From Chitinophaga pinensis (lineage in GTDB: Bacteria; Bacteroidota; Bacteroidia; Flavobacteriales; Flavobacteriaceae): DNA of 12,833 nt. The DNA lies in the NCBI GenBank assembly GCA_943324925.2, contig CALPNL020000036.1, forward strand, positions 1 through 12,833. Reading direction: 5' to 3'. The first letter of the stretch is position 1, and each line of letters starts with the position of its first letter. Under the pieces are notes generated by a model that had not been told where the DNA came from, made no database searches, and saw only the letters and a list, made by a program, of their open reading frames with translations. Position numbers and translations under genes: made by a program. Positions 1-6,284 of this stretch are shown here, piece after piece.

Positions 1-1079
1 AATTAAATCAAGTCCCAAAACAGGTGATTTCTGCCGGTGATGTGGGCTATTTAATTTCTGGGATAAAAGAGGCAAAAGAAGTAAAAGTAGGTGATACTTT
101 AACCGATGCAAAAACGCCTACTACCAATATGATTACGGGATTTGAAGATGTAAAACCGATGGTTTTTGCTGGAATTTATCCTGTAGATACCGAAGATTTT
201 GAGGAATTACGGAACTCCATGGAAAAATTGCAGTTGAACGATGCTTCCTTGGTTTTTACTGCTGAAAGTTCTGCCGCTTTAGGATTTGGTTTCCGTTGCG
301 GATTCTTAGGAATGTTACACATGGAAATTATTCAAGAACGCTTGGAACGCGAGTTTGATATGACCGTGATTACCACTGTTCCCAACGTTTCTTACTTGGC
401 TTACACCAAGAAAGAACCTGAAACTGCTATTATAGTTAACAATCCGTCGGACTTACCGGAGCCTTCTAAATTAGAACGCGTGGAAGAGCCGTACATCAAA
501 GCGACCATTATTACCAAAGCTGATTTTGTGGGTAATGTAATGAGTTTGTGTATCGAAAAAAGAGGGGTTATTACCAACCAAACGTACTTGACTACGGAAC
601 GTGTAGAATTGAATTTTGATATGCCATTGGCAGAAATAGTATTTGATTTTTACGACCGATTGAAAACCGTTTCTAAAGGATATGCGTCTTTTGATTATTC
701 ACCAATAGGAATGCGAACTTCAAAATTAGTAAAATTGGATGTGTTGTTAAACGCGCAATCTGTGGATGCCCTTTCGGCTTTAATTCATGAGAGTAACGCG
801 TACAATATTGGTAAAAAAATGTGTGAAAAGTTACGTGAATTGATCCCAAGACAGCAATTTGATATTCCAATTCAAGCAGCAATTGGAGCTAAAATCATTG
901 CTCGTGAAACGATAAAAGCCTTACGTAAAGATGTTACCGCCAAATGTTACGGTGGAGATATTTCCCGTAAGCGTAAATTATTGGAAAAACAGAAAAAAGG
1001 TAAAAAACGCATGCGATTGGTTGGAAATGTAGAGATTCCTCAAGAGGCATTTATGGCGGTTTTGAAATTGAATGACTAG
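1..1079 (+). CDS. lepA: Elongation factor 4 (LepA), C-terminal part, 5' truncated by window edge
   Basis: LepA/EF4 is a ribosome-associated translational GTPase linked to back-translocation and to ribosome assembly or initiation. The reading frame is open from base 3, so about 358 C-terminal residues of a usual ~600 are present and the GTPase domain lies outside the window. The visible part starts in the beta-barrel after the G domain (GDVGYLISGIK). It continues through the EF-G-like domain III (LNDASL, ALGFGFRCGFLGMLHMEIIQ) and domain V (GYASFDY). It ends in the LepA-specific C-terminal domain, with IPRQQFDIPIQAAIG and the very basic AKCYGGDISRKRKLLEKQKK stretch. These match E. coli LepA closely over their full length. 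The stop is TAG at 1077. The next gene, umuD, converges with a 20-nt gap in which I see no hairpin terminator. Identification is secure; the true start is not in the window. Confidence 0.97.
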   Translation, partial: LNQVPKQVISAGDVGYLISGIKEAKEVKVGDTLTDAKTPTTNMITGFEDVKPMVFAGIYPVDTEDFEELRNSMEKLQLNDASLVFTAESSAALGFGFRCGFLGMLHMEIIQERLEREFDMTVITTVPNVSYLAYTKKEPETAIIVNNPSDLPEPSKLERVEEPYIKATIITKADFVGNVMSLCIEKRGVITNQTYLTTERVELNFDMPLAEIVFDFYDRLKTVSKGYASFDYSPIGMRTSKLVKLDVLLNAQSVDALSALIHESNAYNIGKKMCEKLRELIPRQQFDIPIQAAIGAKIIARETIKALRKDVTAKCYGGDISRKRKLLEKQKKGKKRMRLVGNVEIPQEAFMAVLKLND

Positions 1080-1099
1080 CATTTATCCTTTTCCGATAA

Positions 1100-1540
1100 C
1101 TACAATTTTTTTATCACATAGGTAACCATTCCCCAAATAATCAATTGGTTTTCTTCGGTCACTTTTATAGGAGAATAACTGGCGTTTTCTGGCATCAGAT
1201 ACAAGCAATCTTGTTCTACAAGAATTCGTTTTACGGTAAACTCACCATCTATAAAACAAATAGCGATTTTGTTGTTTTGAGGTTCTAAACTTCGATCAAC
1301 AACTAACACATCTTTGTCGTTTATACCTGCATCAATCATAGAATTCCCTTTCACTTTTATGTAAAAAGTAGCCAGTGGATTCTCACTTAATTCTTTATTT
1401 AAGTCGATACTGGTTTCCATGAAATCGGCGGCTGGAGAGGGAAATCCTGCCGAAACGCCTTCTTTCACAAAAGGAATTCTTAAATCACTTTCGAAATCGG
1501 GAAGGAAAAAAGTGAGTTTGTTGTTTTTCTTTATTGACAT
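1100..1540 (-). CDS. umuD: UmuD-like S24 self-cleaving protein, polymerase V accessory subunit
   Basis: This is a 146-residue S24-family (LexA/UmuD fold) protein. In the known system RecA filaments on damaged DNA trigger self-cleavage, and the shortened UmuD' joins UmuC to form polymerase V. Visible here are the cleavage pair Ala31-Gly32 in SAGFPSPAADF, the nucleophile Ser67 in GNSMID, and the general base Lys104 in DGEFTVKR. The spacings (32 to 67, 32 to 104) equal those of E. coli UmuD (Gly25, Ser60, Lys97). The N-terminal arm has only about 31 residues and no helix-turn-helix, so this is UmuD and not a LexA repressor. The bond is Ala-Gly as in LexA, rather than the Cys-Gly of E. coli UmuD. 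ATG at 1540 lies inside the end of umuC (10-nt overlap), so translation is probably coupled and umuD has no promoter of its own that I can see. Confidence 0.95.
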   Translation of the reverse strand: MSIKKNNKLTFFLPDFESDLRIPFVKEGVSAGFPSPAADFMETSIDLNKELSENPLATFYIKVKGNSMIDAGINDKDVLVVDRSLEPQNNKIAICFIDGEFTVKRILVEQDCLYLMPENASYSPIKVTEENQLIIWGMVTYVIKKL

Positions 1541-2805
1541 TTTACCTCAAGAATATCGTTGAAATTAGTAGTGTATTTTGGTGACAAATGGTTTTGTCGC
1601 ATGTTCCAAGTAAGATTCAAATTTTGCGATGCCATCTTGACTTTTTTATCTCCCATTTTTTTATTTAGAAAATCCATCGATCGCATTAAAGCCAAATGCT
1701 TCGGGTTTTCTTCTTCAAATAATTGAAATTGCTTTTGATCTTCGGGGATAAATTCGGTTACAATTACTCCCGCTTTTTTAAACTTGACGTGTTCATTTCC
1801 GTAAAGTAATTTTTTTAATATATCTATTGCAATATTAGAAATAGTTAAAGTAGAATTGGTTGCAAACGGCAAAGTAACCGCCATATTAAAATAGTATTTT
1901 GACGTTTTAACGGTGTGCCTATCAATAACCAACATAACAATAATAGTGTGGCAACACGAATTTTGATTGCGCAATTTTTCGGCACAAATAGCCGCAAAAG
2001 TAGCTACTCGTTCTCGTAATAAATCGAAATCGGCAATTTGTTTTGGGAAACTTCTTGTCGTAGAAATGCTTTTCTTAGCATTGGGAATAGGCTCTAAATC
2101 CAATACCGATTTCCCTTCCAATTCATATTTTAAGCGAAGGCCTACCACGCCCAATTCTTTTCGAATCCAAGGCTCTTGATGAGGCTGAATAAAATCGAAA
2201 GCGGTGTGGATATTTCTAAGTTTCGCCTTCTTAGTCGTTCTATTTCCAATGCCCCAAACATCTTCGATTTTAGTCCATTTCAGGGCTTTAATTCTCTTTT
2301 CGTCGGTATCGATGGTGTACACTCCGGAAGTTCTATCTTGGAATTTTTTGGCAATTTTGTTGGCCACTTTCGCCAATGCTTTTGTGGGTGCAAAACCAAC
2401 GCAAACAGGAATTCCAACCCATTTTTGAATTCTGCTTTTCATCGCAATTCCATAGGAATCGTAATCTGTAATTGCCATTCCGTCAAAATTGAGAAACGCT
2501 TCGTCGATGCTATAAATTTCTAAATTGGGTGAAAACTGCGCTAATATTTTCATCACCCGATTGCTTAAATCGCCATAGAGCACATAATTTGAAGAAAAAA
2601 CTTCGATGTTTTTTTCTTTTACTAATTCTTTAATTTGAAATAATGGAACGCCCATTGGAACGCCAGCAGCCTTTGCTTCGTTACTCCTGGAAATTACACA
2701 ACCGTCATTATTGGATAATATCACAACCGGTTTTCCGTTGAGTTTCGGTTGGAAAACACGTTCGCAGGAAGCATAAAAATTATTACAATCGACTAAAGCA
2801 TACAT
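1531..2805 (-). CDS. umuC: Y-family translesion DNA polymerase UmuC (Pol V catalytic subunit)
   Basis: This is a 424-residue error-prone Y-family polymerase, close to the 422 residues of E. coli UmuC. Palm metal ligands are at Asp6 (ALVDCNNFY) and Asp101-Glu102 (SIDEAF), the steric-gate position is Tyr11, and the nucleotide-binding loop SNNDGCVISRSNEAK spans 31-45. Numbering matches E. coli UmuC at these sites. A helix-hairpin-helix-like segment (WTKIEDVWGIGNRTTKKAK) and the little-finger domain follow. QFQLF at 359-363 fits a beta-clamp binding motif. ATG at 2805 is chosen because the protein begins directly with the conserved palm strand. It is the first gene of a two-gene transcript, with umuD second; in E. 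coli the order is umuD then umuC. A candidate promoter and inverted repeat lie directly upstream. No key residue is missing, so the polymerase is probably active. Confidence 0.96.
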   Translation of the reverse strand: MYALVDCNNFYASCERVFQPKLNGKPVVILSNNDGCVISRSNEAKAAGVPMGVPLFQIKELVKEKNIEVFSSNYVLYGDLSNRVMKILAQFSPNLEIYSIDEAFLNFDGMAITDYDSYGIAMKSRIQKWVGIPVCVGFAPTKALAKVANKIAKKFQDRTSGVYTIDTDEKRIKALKWTKIEDVWGIGNRTTKKAKLRNIHTAFDFIQPHQEPWIRKELGVVGLRLKYELEGKSVLDLEPIPNAKKSISTTRSFPKQIADFDLLRERVATFAAICAEKLRNQNSCCHTIIVMLVIDRHTVKTSKYYFNMAVTLPFATNSTLTISNIAIDILKKLLYGNEHVKFKKAGVIVTEFIPEDQKQFQLFEEENPKHLALMRSMDFLNKKMGDKKVKMASQNLNLTWNMRQNHLSPKYTTNFNDILEVKCQ

Positions 2806-2809
2806 GCTA

Positions 2810-2817
2810 CAAACTTA
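2810..2817 (-). promoter_or_regulatory. Candidate -7 promoter element of umuC
   Basis: Read on the minus strand this is TAAGTTTG, an exact match to the Bacteroidota -7 consensus TAnnTTTG. It ends only four bases before the umuC ATG. Transcription would therefore begin at or very near the start codon, giving a leaderless or nearly leaderless mRNA. A TTG lies 26 bases upstream of the element, farther than the usual 17-23, so the -33 box is weak. This is inference from motif match only. Confidence 0.4.
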
Positions 2818-2828
2818 CAGAATAAGTT
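2812..2828. promoter_or_regulatory. Inverted repeat over the umuC promoter, possible operator
   Basis: AACTTA, five bases (cagaa), then TAAGTT form a perfect 6+5+6 inverted repeat of 17 bp. It overlaps the candidate -7 element of umuC, the position expected for a repressor site on a damage-inducible gene. The binding protein is unknown, and no classical E. coli-type LexA box (CTGT-N8-ACAG) is present. A second AT-only inverted repeat (TTTTGAA, tcac, TTCAAAA; 2831-2848) lies just upstream. Confidence 0.4.
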
Positions 2829-2880
2829 GCTTTTGAATCACTTCAAAAAAGAGAATTTTTGGGGATTGTTAATAAAAAAA

Positions 2881-3003
2881 TTAAGTGCAGCCACAATCGT
2901 TTGGGCCGCACTTTTTGGAAGTGTTTTTCTTGAAAAAGAATTTCTTTGTCAAATAACTCAGTGCCAATCCTAAAGTAATAAAAGCTATTATTTCTTGTGC
3001 CAT
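2881..3003 (-). CDS. FeoB-associated Cys-rich small membrane protein
   Basis: This 40-residue protein is encoded seven bases downstream of the feoB stop, with ATG at 3003 and TAA at 2881. Residues 4-18 (EIIAFITLGLALSYL) make one short membrane helix. It is followed by a basic stretch (TKKFFFKKNTSKK) and a Cys-rich tail (CGPNDCGCT) with three cysteines. A single helix, basic linker, cysteine tail and location directly after feoB are the marks of the FeoB-associated Cys-rich membrane protein family (about 40-60 residues). That family is thought to play a FeoC-like role in Fe(II) transport, though its biochemical function is not established. The basic stretch suggests a cytoplasmic tail, where the cysteines could bind iron or sense redox state; that is inference. 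It is the last gene of the feo operon. Confidence 0.85.
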   Translation of the reverse strand: MAQEIIAFITLGLALSYLTKKFFFKKNTSKKCGPNDCGCT

Positions 3004-3010
3004 TTTGGAG

Positions 3011-5110
3011 TTATTTTAAAATTTGAAAGGCAATTAAAGCCACAATATAAGCCAATCCACTCATGAAAACAAGTTGCGCCAAGGGCCATTTCCAAGTGTT
3101 GGTTTCTTTTTTAGTAATCGCCAAGGTGCTCGCGCATTGCATGGCAAAAGCGTAAAATAGCAACAATGAAATTCCAGTTGCAAAATTGAAGATTTTAGCC
3201 CCAGTTTCAGGATTAATCTCGGCGCCCATTTTATTTTTGATAGTGTTATCATTATCGTTATCACCCACGCTATAAATAGTTGCTAAAGTCCCTACAAAAA
3301 CTTCCCTTGCGGCAAAGGAACTAATAATGGCAATCCCAATTTTCCAATCGTAACCCAATGGAGAAATAGCAGGTTCTATGGCTTTACCCATAATTCCGAT
3401 ATAAGAATTTTCTAATTTATAGGCAGCCACTTTATCCTTAAATTCTAATTTTGATAAGGTGCTATTTGAACTATTAGCGGTAATTATCGCTTCTGCCTCA
3501 TTGAATTTTTTTCCAGGACCATAGGAAGCCAAAAACCATAAAACAATTGAAATGGCAAGAATTATTTTCCCAGCTCCAAAAATAAAAGACCGCGTTTTTT
3601 CAATCACATTAATTGCAACATTCTTAAACATTGGCAATTTATAGTTGGGCATTTCAACCACAAAGAATGTTTTCCCTTTAATTTTTAGGATTTTATTTAA
3701 AACATAGGCCGAGAAAATCGCCATTCCAAATCCCAAAAGATAAAGCAACATCAACGTTAATCCTTGTAGATTAAACACTCCAAAAACTCGTATATCAGGA
3801 ATAACCAAGGCAATAATAATGGCGTAAACCGGCAATCTTGCAGAACATGTGGTGAATGGGGTAACGAGAATGGTGATTAATCTTTCTTTCCAATTTTCGA
3901 TGTTTCTTGTCGCCATAATGGCCGGAATAGCACAAGCGGTCCCTGAAATTAATGGCACCACACTTTTTCCAGAAAGACCAAACCTTCTCATTAATTTATC
4001 CATCAAAAATACCACTCGACTCATGTAACCGCTTTCTTCTAACACAGAAATAAATAAAAATAAAAAGGCTATTTGTGGAATAAAAATTAATATTCCCCCT
4101 ATTCCAGGTATAATTCCTTGGGAAATTAAATTGGTTAAAACCCCTGCTGGTAGCGACTCGCTTGCCAAGACACTTAAATCAGCAAAAGTAGCGTCTATAA
4201 ATTCCATCGGTACTTTTGACCATTCAAAAATAGATTGAAAGATGAAAAACAAAATGGCAAAAAAGAGGAAATATCCCCAAATTCTGTGGGTTAAAACACG
4301 GTCTAATTTACTTCGGAAATCTTTCGCAACGGAAGAGTCTATTTTGTGACCTACTTTTAAAATGTCGTTAATAAACTGGTATCGCTTTATAGTTTCCTTT
4401 TGCTGTAATCGCTTCAAATCGGAATGGGATTTGGTGTAAGAATTTTGGATTTCATTTCTATCCAAATTCAAAAAGTTCACATCCTGAGTAATCACCAACC
4501 ACAACTTATAAAGCAATTGTGTTGGAAATGTTTTTTGCAGCGTTTCAAAATAGTCGGGATCAATACTGGAGGCATTCAAACAAGGCTCGGTAGAAAGTGA
4601 TTTGTAATTAACAATTAGTTCTTTTAACTCTTCAATTCCATACCCTTTTCTGGTACTAATTAAGGCGATTTTGGTTTTAAACTGTTCTTCTAAATAGGGA
4701 ATATCCAATGAAATCCCTTTAAATTTCATTCTATCCGCCATGTTTATGACTAAAATAGTTGGTATTTCAAGGTCTTTGATTTGGGTGAAAAGCAATAAAT
4801 TCCGTTTCAGATTTTCAACATCAGTAACTACAAGAGCGACATCCGGATATAATTTATCATTTTTATTTAATAGCAATTCAATTACCACATTTTCATCTAT
4901 AGAACTGGCGTTCAAGCTATAGGTTCCAGGCAAATCGAGAATATTAGCTTTGATTTTGGAAGTTAATTTGCAAAATCCAATCTTTTTTTCGACAGTAATT
5001 CCTGGATAATTTCCCACTTGCTGGTTCAATCCAGTCAATTCGTTGAAAACAGAAGTTTTTCCCGTATTTGGATTTCCAATTAATGCGACATTGATATTGC
5101 TACTGCTCAT
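3011..5110 (-). CDS. feoB: Ferrous iron transporter FeoB
   Basis: This 699-residue inner-membrane Fe(II) importer has an N-terminal G-protein domain. Visible G motifs are G1 GNPNTGKT (12-19), G2 Thr39 in PGITVE, G3 DLPG (59-62), G4 NMAD (123-126) and G5 around Ser152-Thr153 (ISTRKG). A helical linker region follows (about 165-265), then the polytopic core. The core carries the conserved gate segments with Cys393 (SGTACAIPAIMATR) and Cys422 (TPFTTCSARLPVYA). A second copy of gate-type sequence (IGIAIISSFAAREVFVGTLATIYS) occurs later. Length is typical for a stand-alone FeoB; it is not fused to FeoA. ATG at 5110 overlaps the feoA stop as ATGA, so the two are translationally coupled. The small Cys-rich gene follows seven bases after the stop. 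All key residues are present. Confidence 0.97.
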   Translation of the reverse strand: MSSSNINVALIGNPNTGKTSVFNELTGLNQQVGNYPGITVEKKIGFCKLTSKIKANILDLPGTYSLNASSIDENVVIELLLNKNDKLYPDVALVVTDVENLKRNLLLFTQIKDLEIPTILVINMADRMKFKGISLDIPYLEEQFKTKIALISTRKGYGIEELKELIVNYKSLSTEPCLNASSIDPDYFETLQKTFPTQLLYKLWLVITQDVNFLNLDRNEIQNSYTKSHSDLKRLQQKETIKRYQFINDILKVGHKIDSSVAKDFRSKLDRVLTHRIWGYFLFFAILFFIFQSIFEWSKVPMEFIDATFADLSVLASESLPAGVLTNLISQGIIPGIGGILIFIPQIAFLFLFISVLEESGYMSRVVFLMDKLMRRFGLSGKSVVPLISGTACAIPAIMATRNIENWKERLITILVTPFTTCSARLPVYAIIIALVIPDIRVFGVFNLQGLTLMLLYLLGFGMAIFSAYVLNKILKIKGKTFFVVEMPNYKLPMFKNVAINVIEKTRSFIFGAGKIILAISIVLWFLASYGPGKKFNEAEAIITANSSNSTLSKLEFKDKVAAYKLENSYIGIMGKAIEPAISPLGYDWKIGIAIISSFAAREVFVGTLATIYSVGDNDNDNTIKNKMGAEINPETGAKIFNFATGISLLLFYAFAMQCASTLAITKKETNTWKWPLAQLVFMSGLAYIVALIAFQILK

Positions 5111-5349
5111 TTTGAGTTGGTATTTAGAATTTCAACCTCAATTTCATTTGCAGTTTCTGTGCGAATTGCTAGATGTGAGCCATTAATATTTAAATAAAGG
5201 GGATCTCCAAAAGGAGCAATCTGAAGTAATTGAACGGTGTTCCCAGGCAAACAACCCATTTCCAAAAGTTTTAATGGAATAGAGTCAATATCAAATTCCT
5301 TGATTATTGCAGTTTCGCCTTTTTTGAGAGAATTTATTGTAGTTCGCAA
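5107..5349 (-). CDS. feoA: FeoA family Fe(II) transport accessory protein
   Basis: This 80-residue cytoplasmic SH3-like protein acts with FeoB in ferrous iron uptake. The FeoA core is visible as LKKGETAIIKEF, PLKLLEMGCLPGNTVQLLQIAPFGDPLYLNINGSHLAIR. The proposed start is TTG at 5349. An in-frame TAA occupies 5353-5355, leaving one sense codon (GGT) in between. The next in-frame ATG is at residue 31, inside the conserved core, so TTG is the only reasonable initiator. This gives a normal N-terminus (RTTINSLKKGE). The stop TGA overlaps the feoB ATG by four bases. It is the first gene of feoA-feoB-small Cys-rich protein and is read from the promoter at 5376-5405. The TTG start may keep FeoA expression low; that is inference. 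Confidence 0.93.
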   Translation of the reverse strand: MRTTINSLKKGETAIIKEFDIDSIPLKLLEMGCLPGNTVQLLQIAPFGDPLYLNINGSHLAIRTETANEIEVEILNTNSK

Positions 5350-5354
5350 ACCTT

Positions 5355-5374
5355 ATTTAGATTGAATTTAGATT
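5355..5374. repeat. Direct repeat in the feo leader
   Basis: ATTTAGATT occurs at 5355-5363 and again at 5366-5374, two bases apart, giving an 11-bp period close to one helical turn. A further TTTAGATT lies at 5431-5438. The pair sits between the feoA -7 element and its start codon, around the predicted transcription start and leader. Such phased repeats may be regulator half-sites. The regulator is unknown, and chance is possible in AT-rich DNA. Confidence 0.45.
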
Positions 5375-5375
5375 A

Positions 5376-5405
5376 CAAAAGTAAATATAATATTATTCAA
5401 TCAAA
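5376..5405 (-). promoter_or_regulatory. Promoter of the feoAB operon
   Basis: On the minus strand the sequence reads TTTG (5405-5402), 18 bases, then TACTTTTG (5383-5376). Both boxes match the Bacteroidota primary sigma consensus (TTTG, 17-23 bases, TAnnTTTG). The transcript would start near 5370, giving a leader of about 20 nt before the TTG start of feoA. This implies feoA is not merely read through from the upstream SCO gene. Confidence 0.6.
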
Positions 5406-5417
5406 TGATAATTATCA
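5406..5417. promoter_or_regulatory. Palindrome next to the feo promoter, possible iron-regulator site
   Basis: TGATAATTATCA is a perfect 12-bp palindrome directly abutting the -33 box of the feo promoter. It contains the Fur-box hexamer GATAAT and its reverse complement ATTATC, overlapping by two bases. It is shorter than the classical 19-bp Fur box, so it is a Fur-like half arrangement at best. Given its place before feoA, an iron-responsive regulator (Fur or a DtxR-type protein) is the natural candidate; this is inference. Confidence 0.4.
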
Positions 5418-5453
5418 GTTTTATGACATTTTTAGATTTTGAAAATGATCACG

Positions 5454-6119
5454 CTATTGGGTACACAAAAAATTAATATCTTCAATTAGTCGCTCGATAT
5501 CTTCTTTTTTTGTCCCGTCATAAAATCCTCGAACCCGTCTTTTTGAATCTACCAAAACAAAATTTTCGGTATGAACCATATCGTATAATTCTTCTGGTTT
5601 TCCCAATTTTACTGCTAAATACGATTTTCTAGCGAGACTATAAATTTGCTTTTTGTCCCCCGTAACCAAATTCCATTTGCTATCAATTACTCCATTTTTA
5701 ATAGCATATTTTTTTAAAACCGAAACGCTATCTGTTTCAGGAAAAACAGTGTGCGATAGCAGCATAACATTAGGATTGTTGCTAAAAGCTTTTTGGACCT
5801 CTACTAAATTGGTGGTCATTTTAGGACAAATAGATCCGCAGGTAGTAAAGAAAAAATCGGCTACATATATTTTACCTTCATAGTCTTTTTGGGTAATTGT
5901 TTTTCCATTTTGATTGGTAAATGAAAAATCAGCAATAGTATGGTATTTACTAATATATTGAATGGTAGAATCTACCAATTCTGGGTTTACCATCGACGGA
6001 TTATAAATTGGAAGGTTTTTTTTAGGTTTTAATGCCGAATAAAATAACGCTAAAATTATTGTTGAAAGTACCGTTACAATAACCAAAAACCATTTGTATT
6101 TTTTGATAATAGAGAGCAT
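5454..6119 (-). CDS. SCO1/SenC family copper chaperone, membrane anchored
   Basis: This 221-residue thioredoxin-fold protein belongs to the SCO1/SenC family, which delivers copper to the CuA site of cytochrome c oxidase. A single N-terminal membrane helix (about residues 10-30) follows a KKYK stretch, so the domain faces the periplasm. The copper ligands of the family are present: Cys94 and Cys98 in FFTTCGSICPKM (CxxxC) and His183 in DMVHTENF. Other typical features are DFSFTNQNGKTI and LVDSKRRVRGFYDG. The ATG start at 6119 gives a normal anchor. It stands alone here: no cox genes or other cytochrome oxidase assembly genes are in view. Its end is 104 bases from feoA on the same strand, but feoA has its own promoter. 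It is divergent from the M13 peptidase. Some family members serve redox rather than copper roles, and sequence cannot decide this. Confidence 0.93.
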   Translation of the reverse strand: MLSIIKKYKWFLVIVTVLSTIILALFYSALKPKKNLPIYNPSMVNPELVDSTIQYISKYHTIADFSFTNQNGKTITQKDYEGKIYVADFFFTTCGSICPKMTTNLVEVQKAFSNNPNVMLLSHTVFPETDSVSVLKKYAIKNGVIDSKWNLVTGDKKQIYSLARKSYLAVKLGKPEELYDMVHTENFVLVDSKRRVRGFYDGTKKEDIERLIEDINFLCTQ

Positions 6120-6132
6120 TTTATTTTTTTTA

Positions 6133-6140
6133 CAAATTTA
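6133..6140 (-). promoter_or_regulatory. Candidate -7 promoter element of the SCO gene
   Basis: On the minus strand this reads TAAATTTG, a full match to TAnnTTTG, ending 13 bases before the ATG at 6119. The upstream -33 position carries only TTTT about 22 bases away. The short A-rich leader without a Shine-Dalgarno sequence is normal for this phylum. Confidence 0.45.
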
Positions 6141-6251
6141 CAAAAGTTAAAGAGTCTGTTCTAAAATTCCTGATTTAATTTTGAAGAAAATCGCGAAAAT
6201 AGCCTAGTTATTAAAATAGTAGATTTTAACATTAATTAAAAAAATATTTGA

Positions 6252-6259
6252 TATTTTTG
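6252..6259 (+). promoter_or_regulatory. Candidate -7 promoter element of the M13 peptidase gene
   Basis: TATTTTTG matches TAnnTTTG and ends 25 bases before the ATG at 6285, giving a leader of about 20 nt that is almost pure A/T (TAATTAATT). The -33 box is poor: the nearest candidate is TTTT at 6224-6227, 24 bases away. The 165-bp region between 6120 and 6284 holds both divergent promoters and no gene. Confidence 0.45.
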
Positions 6260-6284
6260 AGGTCTAACTAAATATTAATTAATT

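Noticed and set aside
1100..1540. LexA repressor as the identity of the S24 protein
   Set aside because: There are only about 31 residues before the cleavage site and no helix-turn-helix; it is next to umuC, so UmuD fits better.
2176..2523. 115-codon + strand frame inside umuC
   Set aside because: It is antisense to a fully conserved UmuC coding region, its translation shows no recognisable domain, and several other overlapping + frames occur there too.
2831..2848. TTTTGAA-tcac-TTCAAAA inverted repeat after the feo operon as a terminator
   Set aside because: The stem is only 7 bp with one G-C pair and no clear T run on the minus strand, too weak to call an intrinsic terminator; it may be part of umuC regulation.
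3061..3264. 67-codon minus strand frame inside feoB
   Set aside because: It is an alternative frame of the conserved FeoB C-terminal part with no promoter or spacing that supports it.
5427..5446. CATTTT ... AAAATG inverted repeat after the SCO gene as a terminator
   Set aside because: It has a short A/T stem with one G-C pair and a long loop; such matches are expected by chance in this AT-rich gap.
6231..6284. Repeated ATTAATTAA runs before the M13 gene as a regulatory repeat
   Set aside because: They are simple A/T sequence common in flavobacterial leaders, with no consistent spacing or symmetry.
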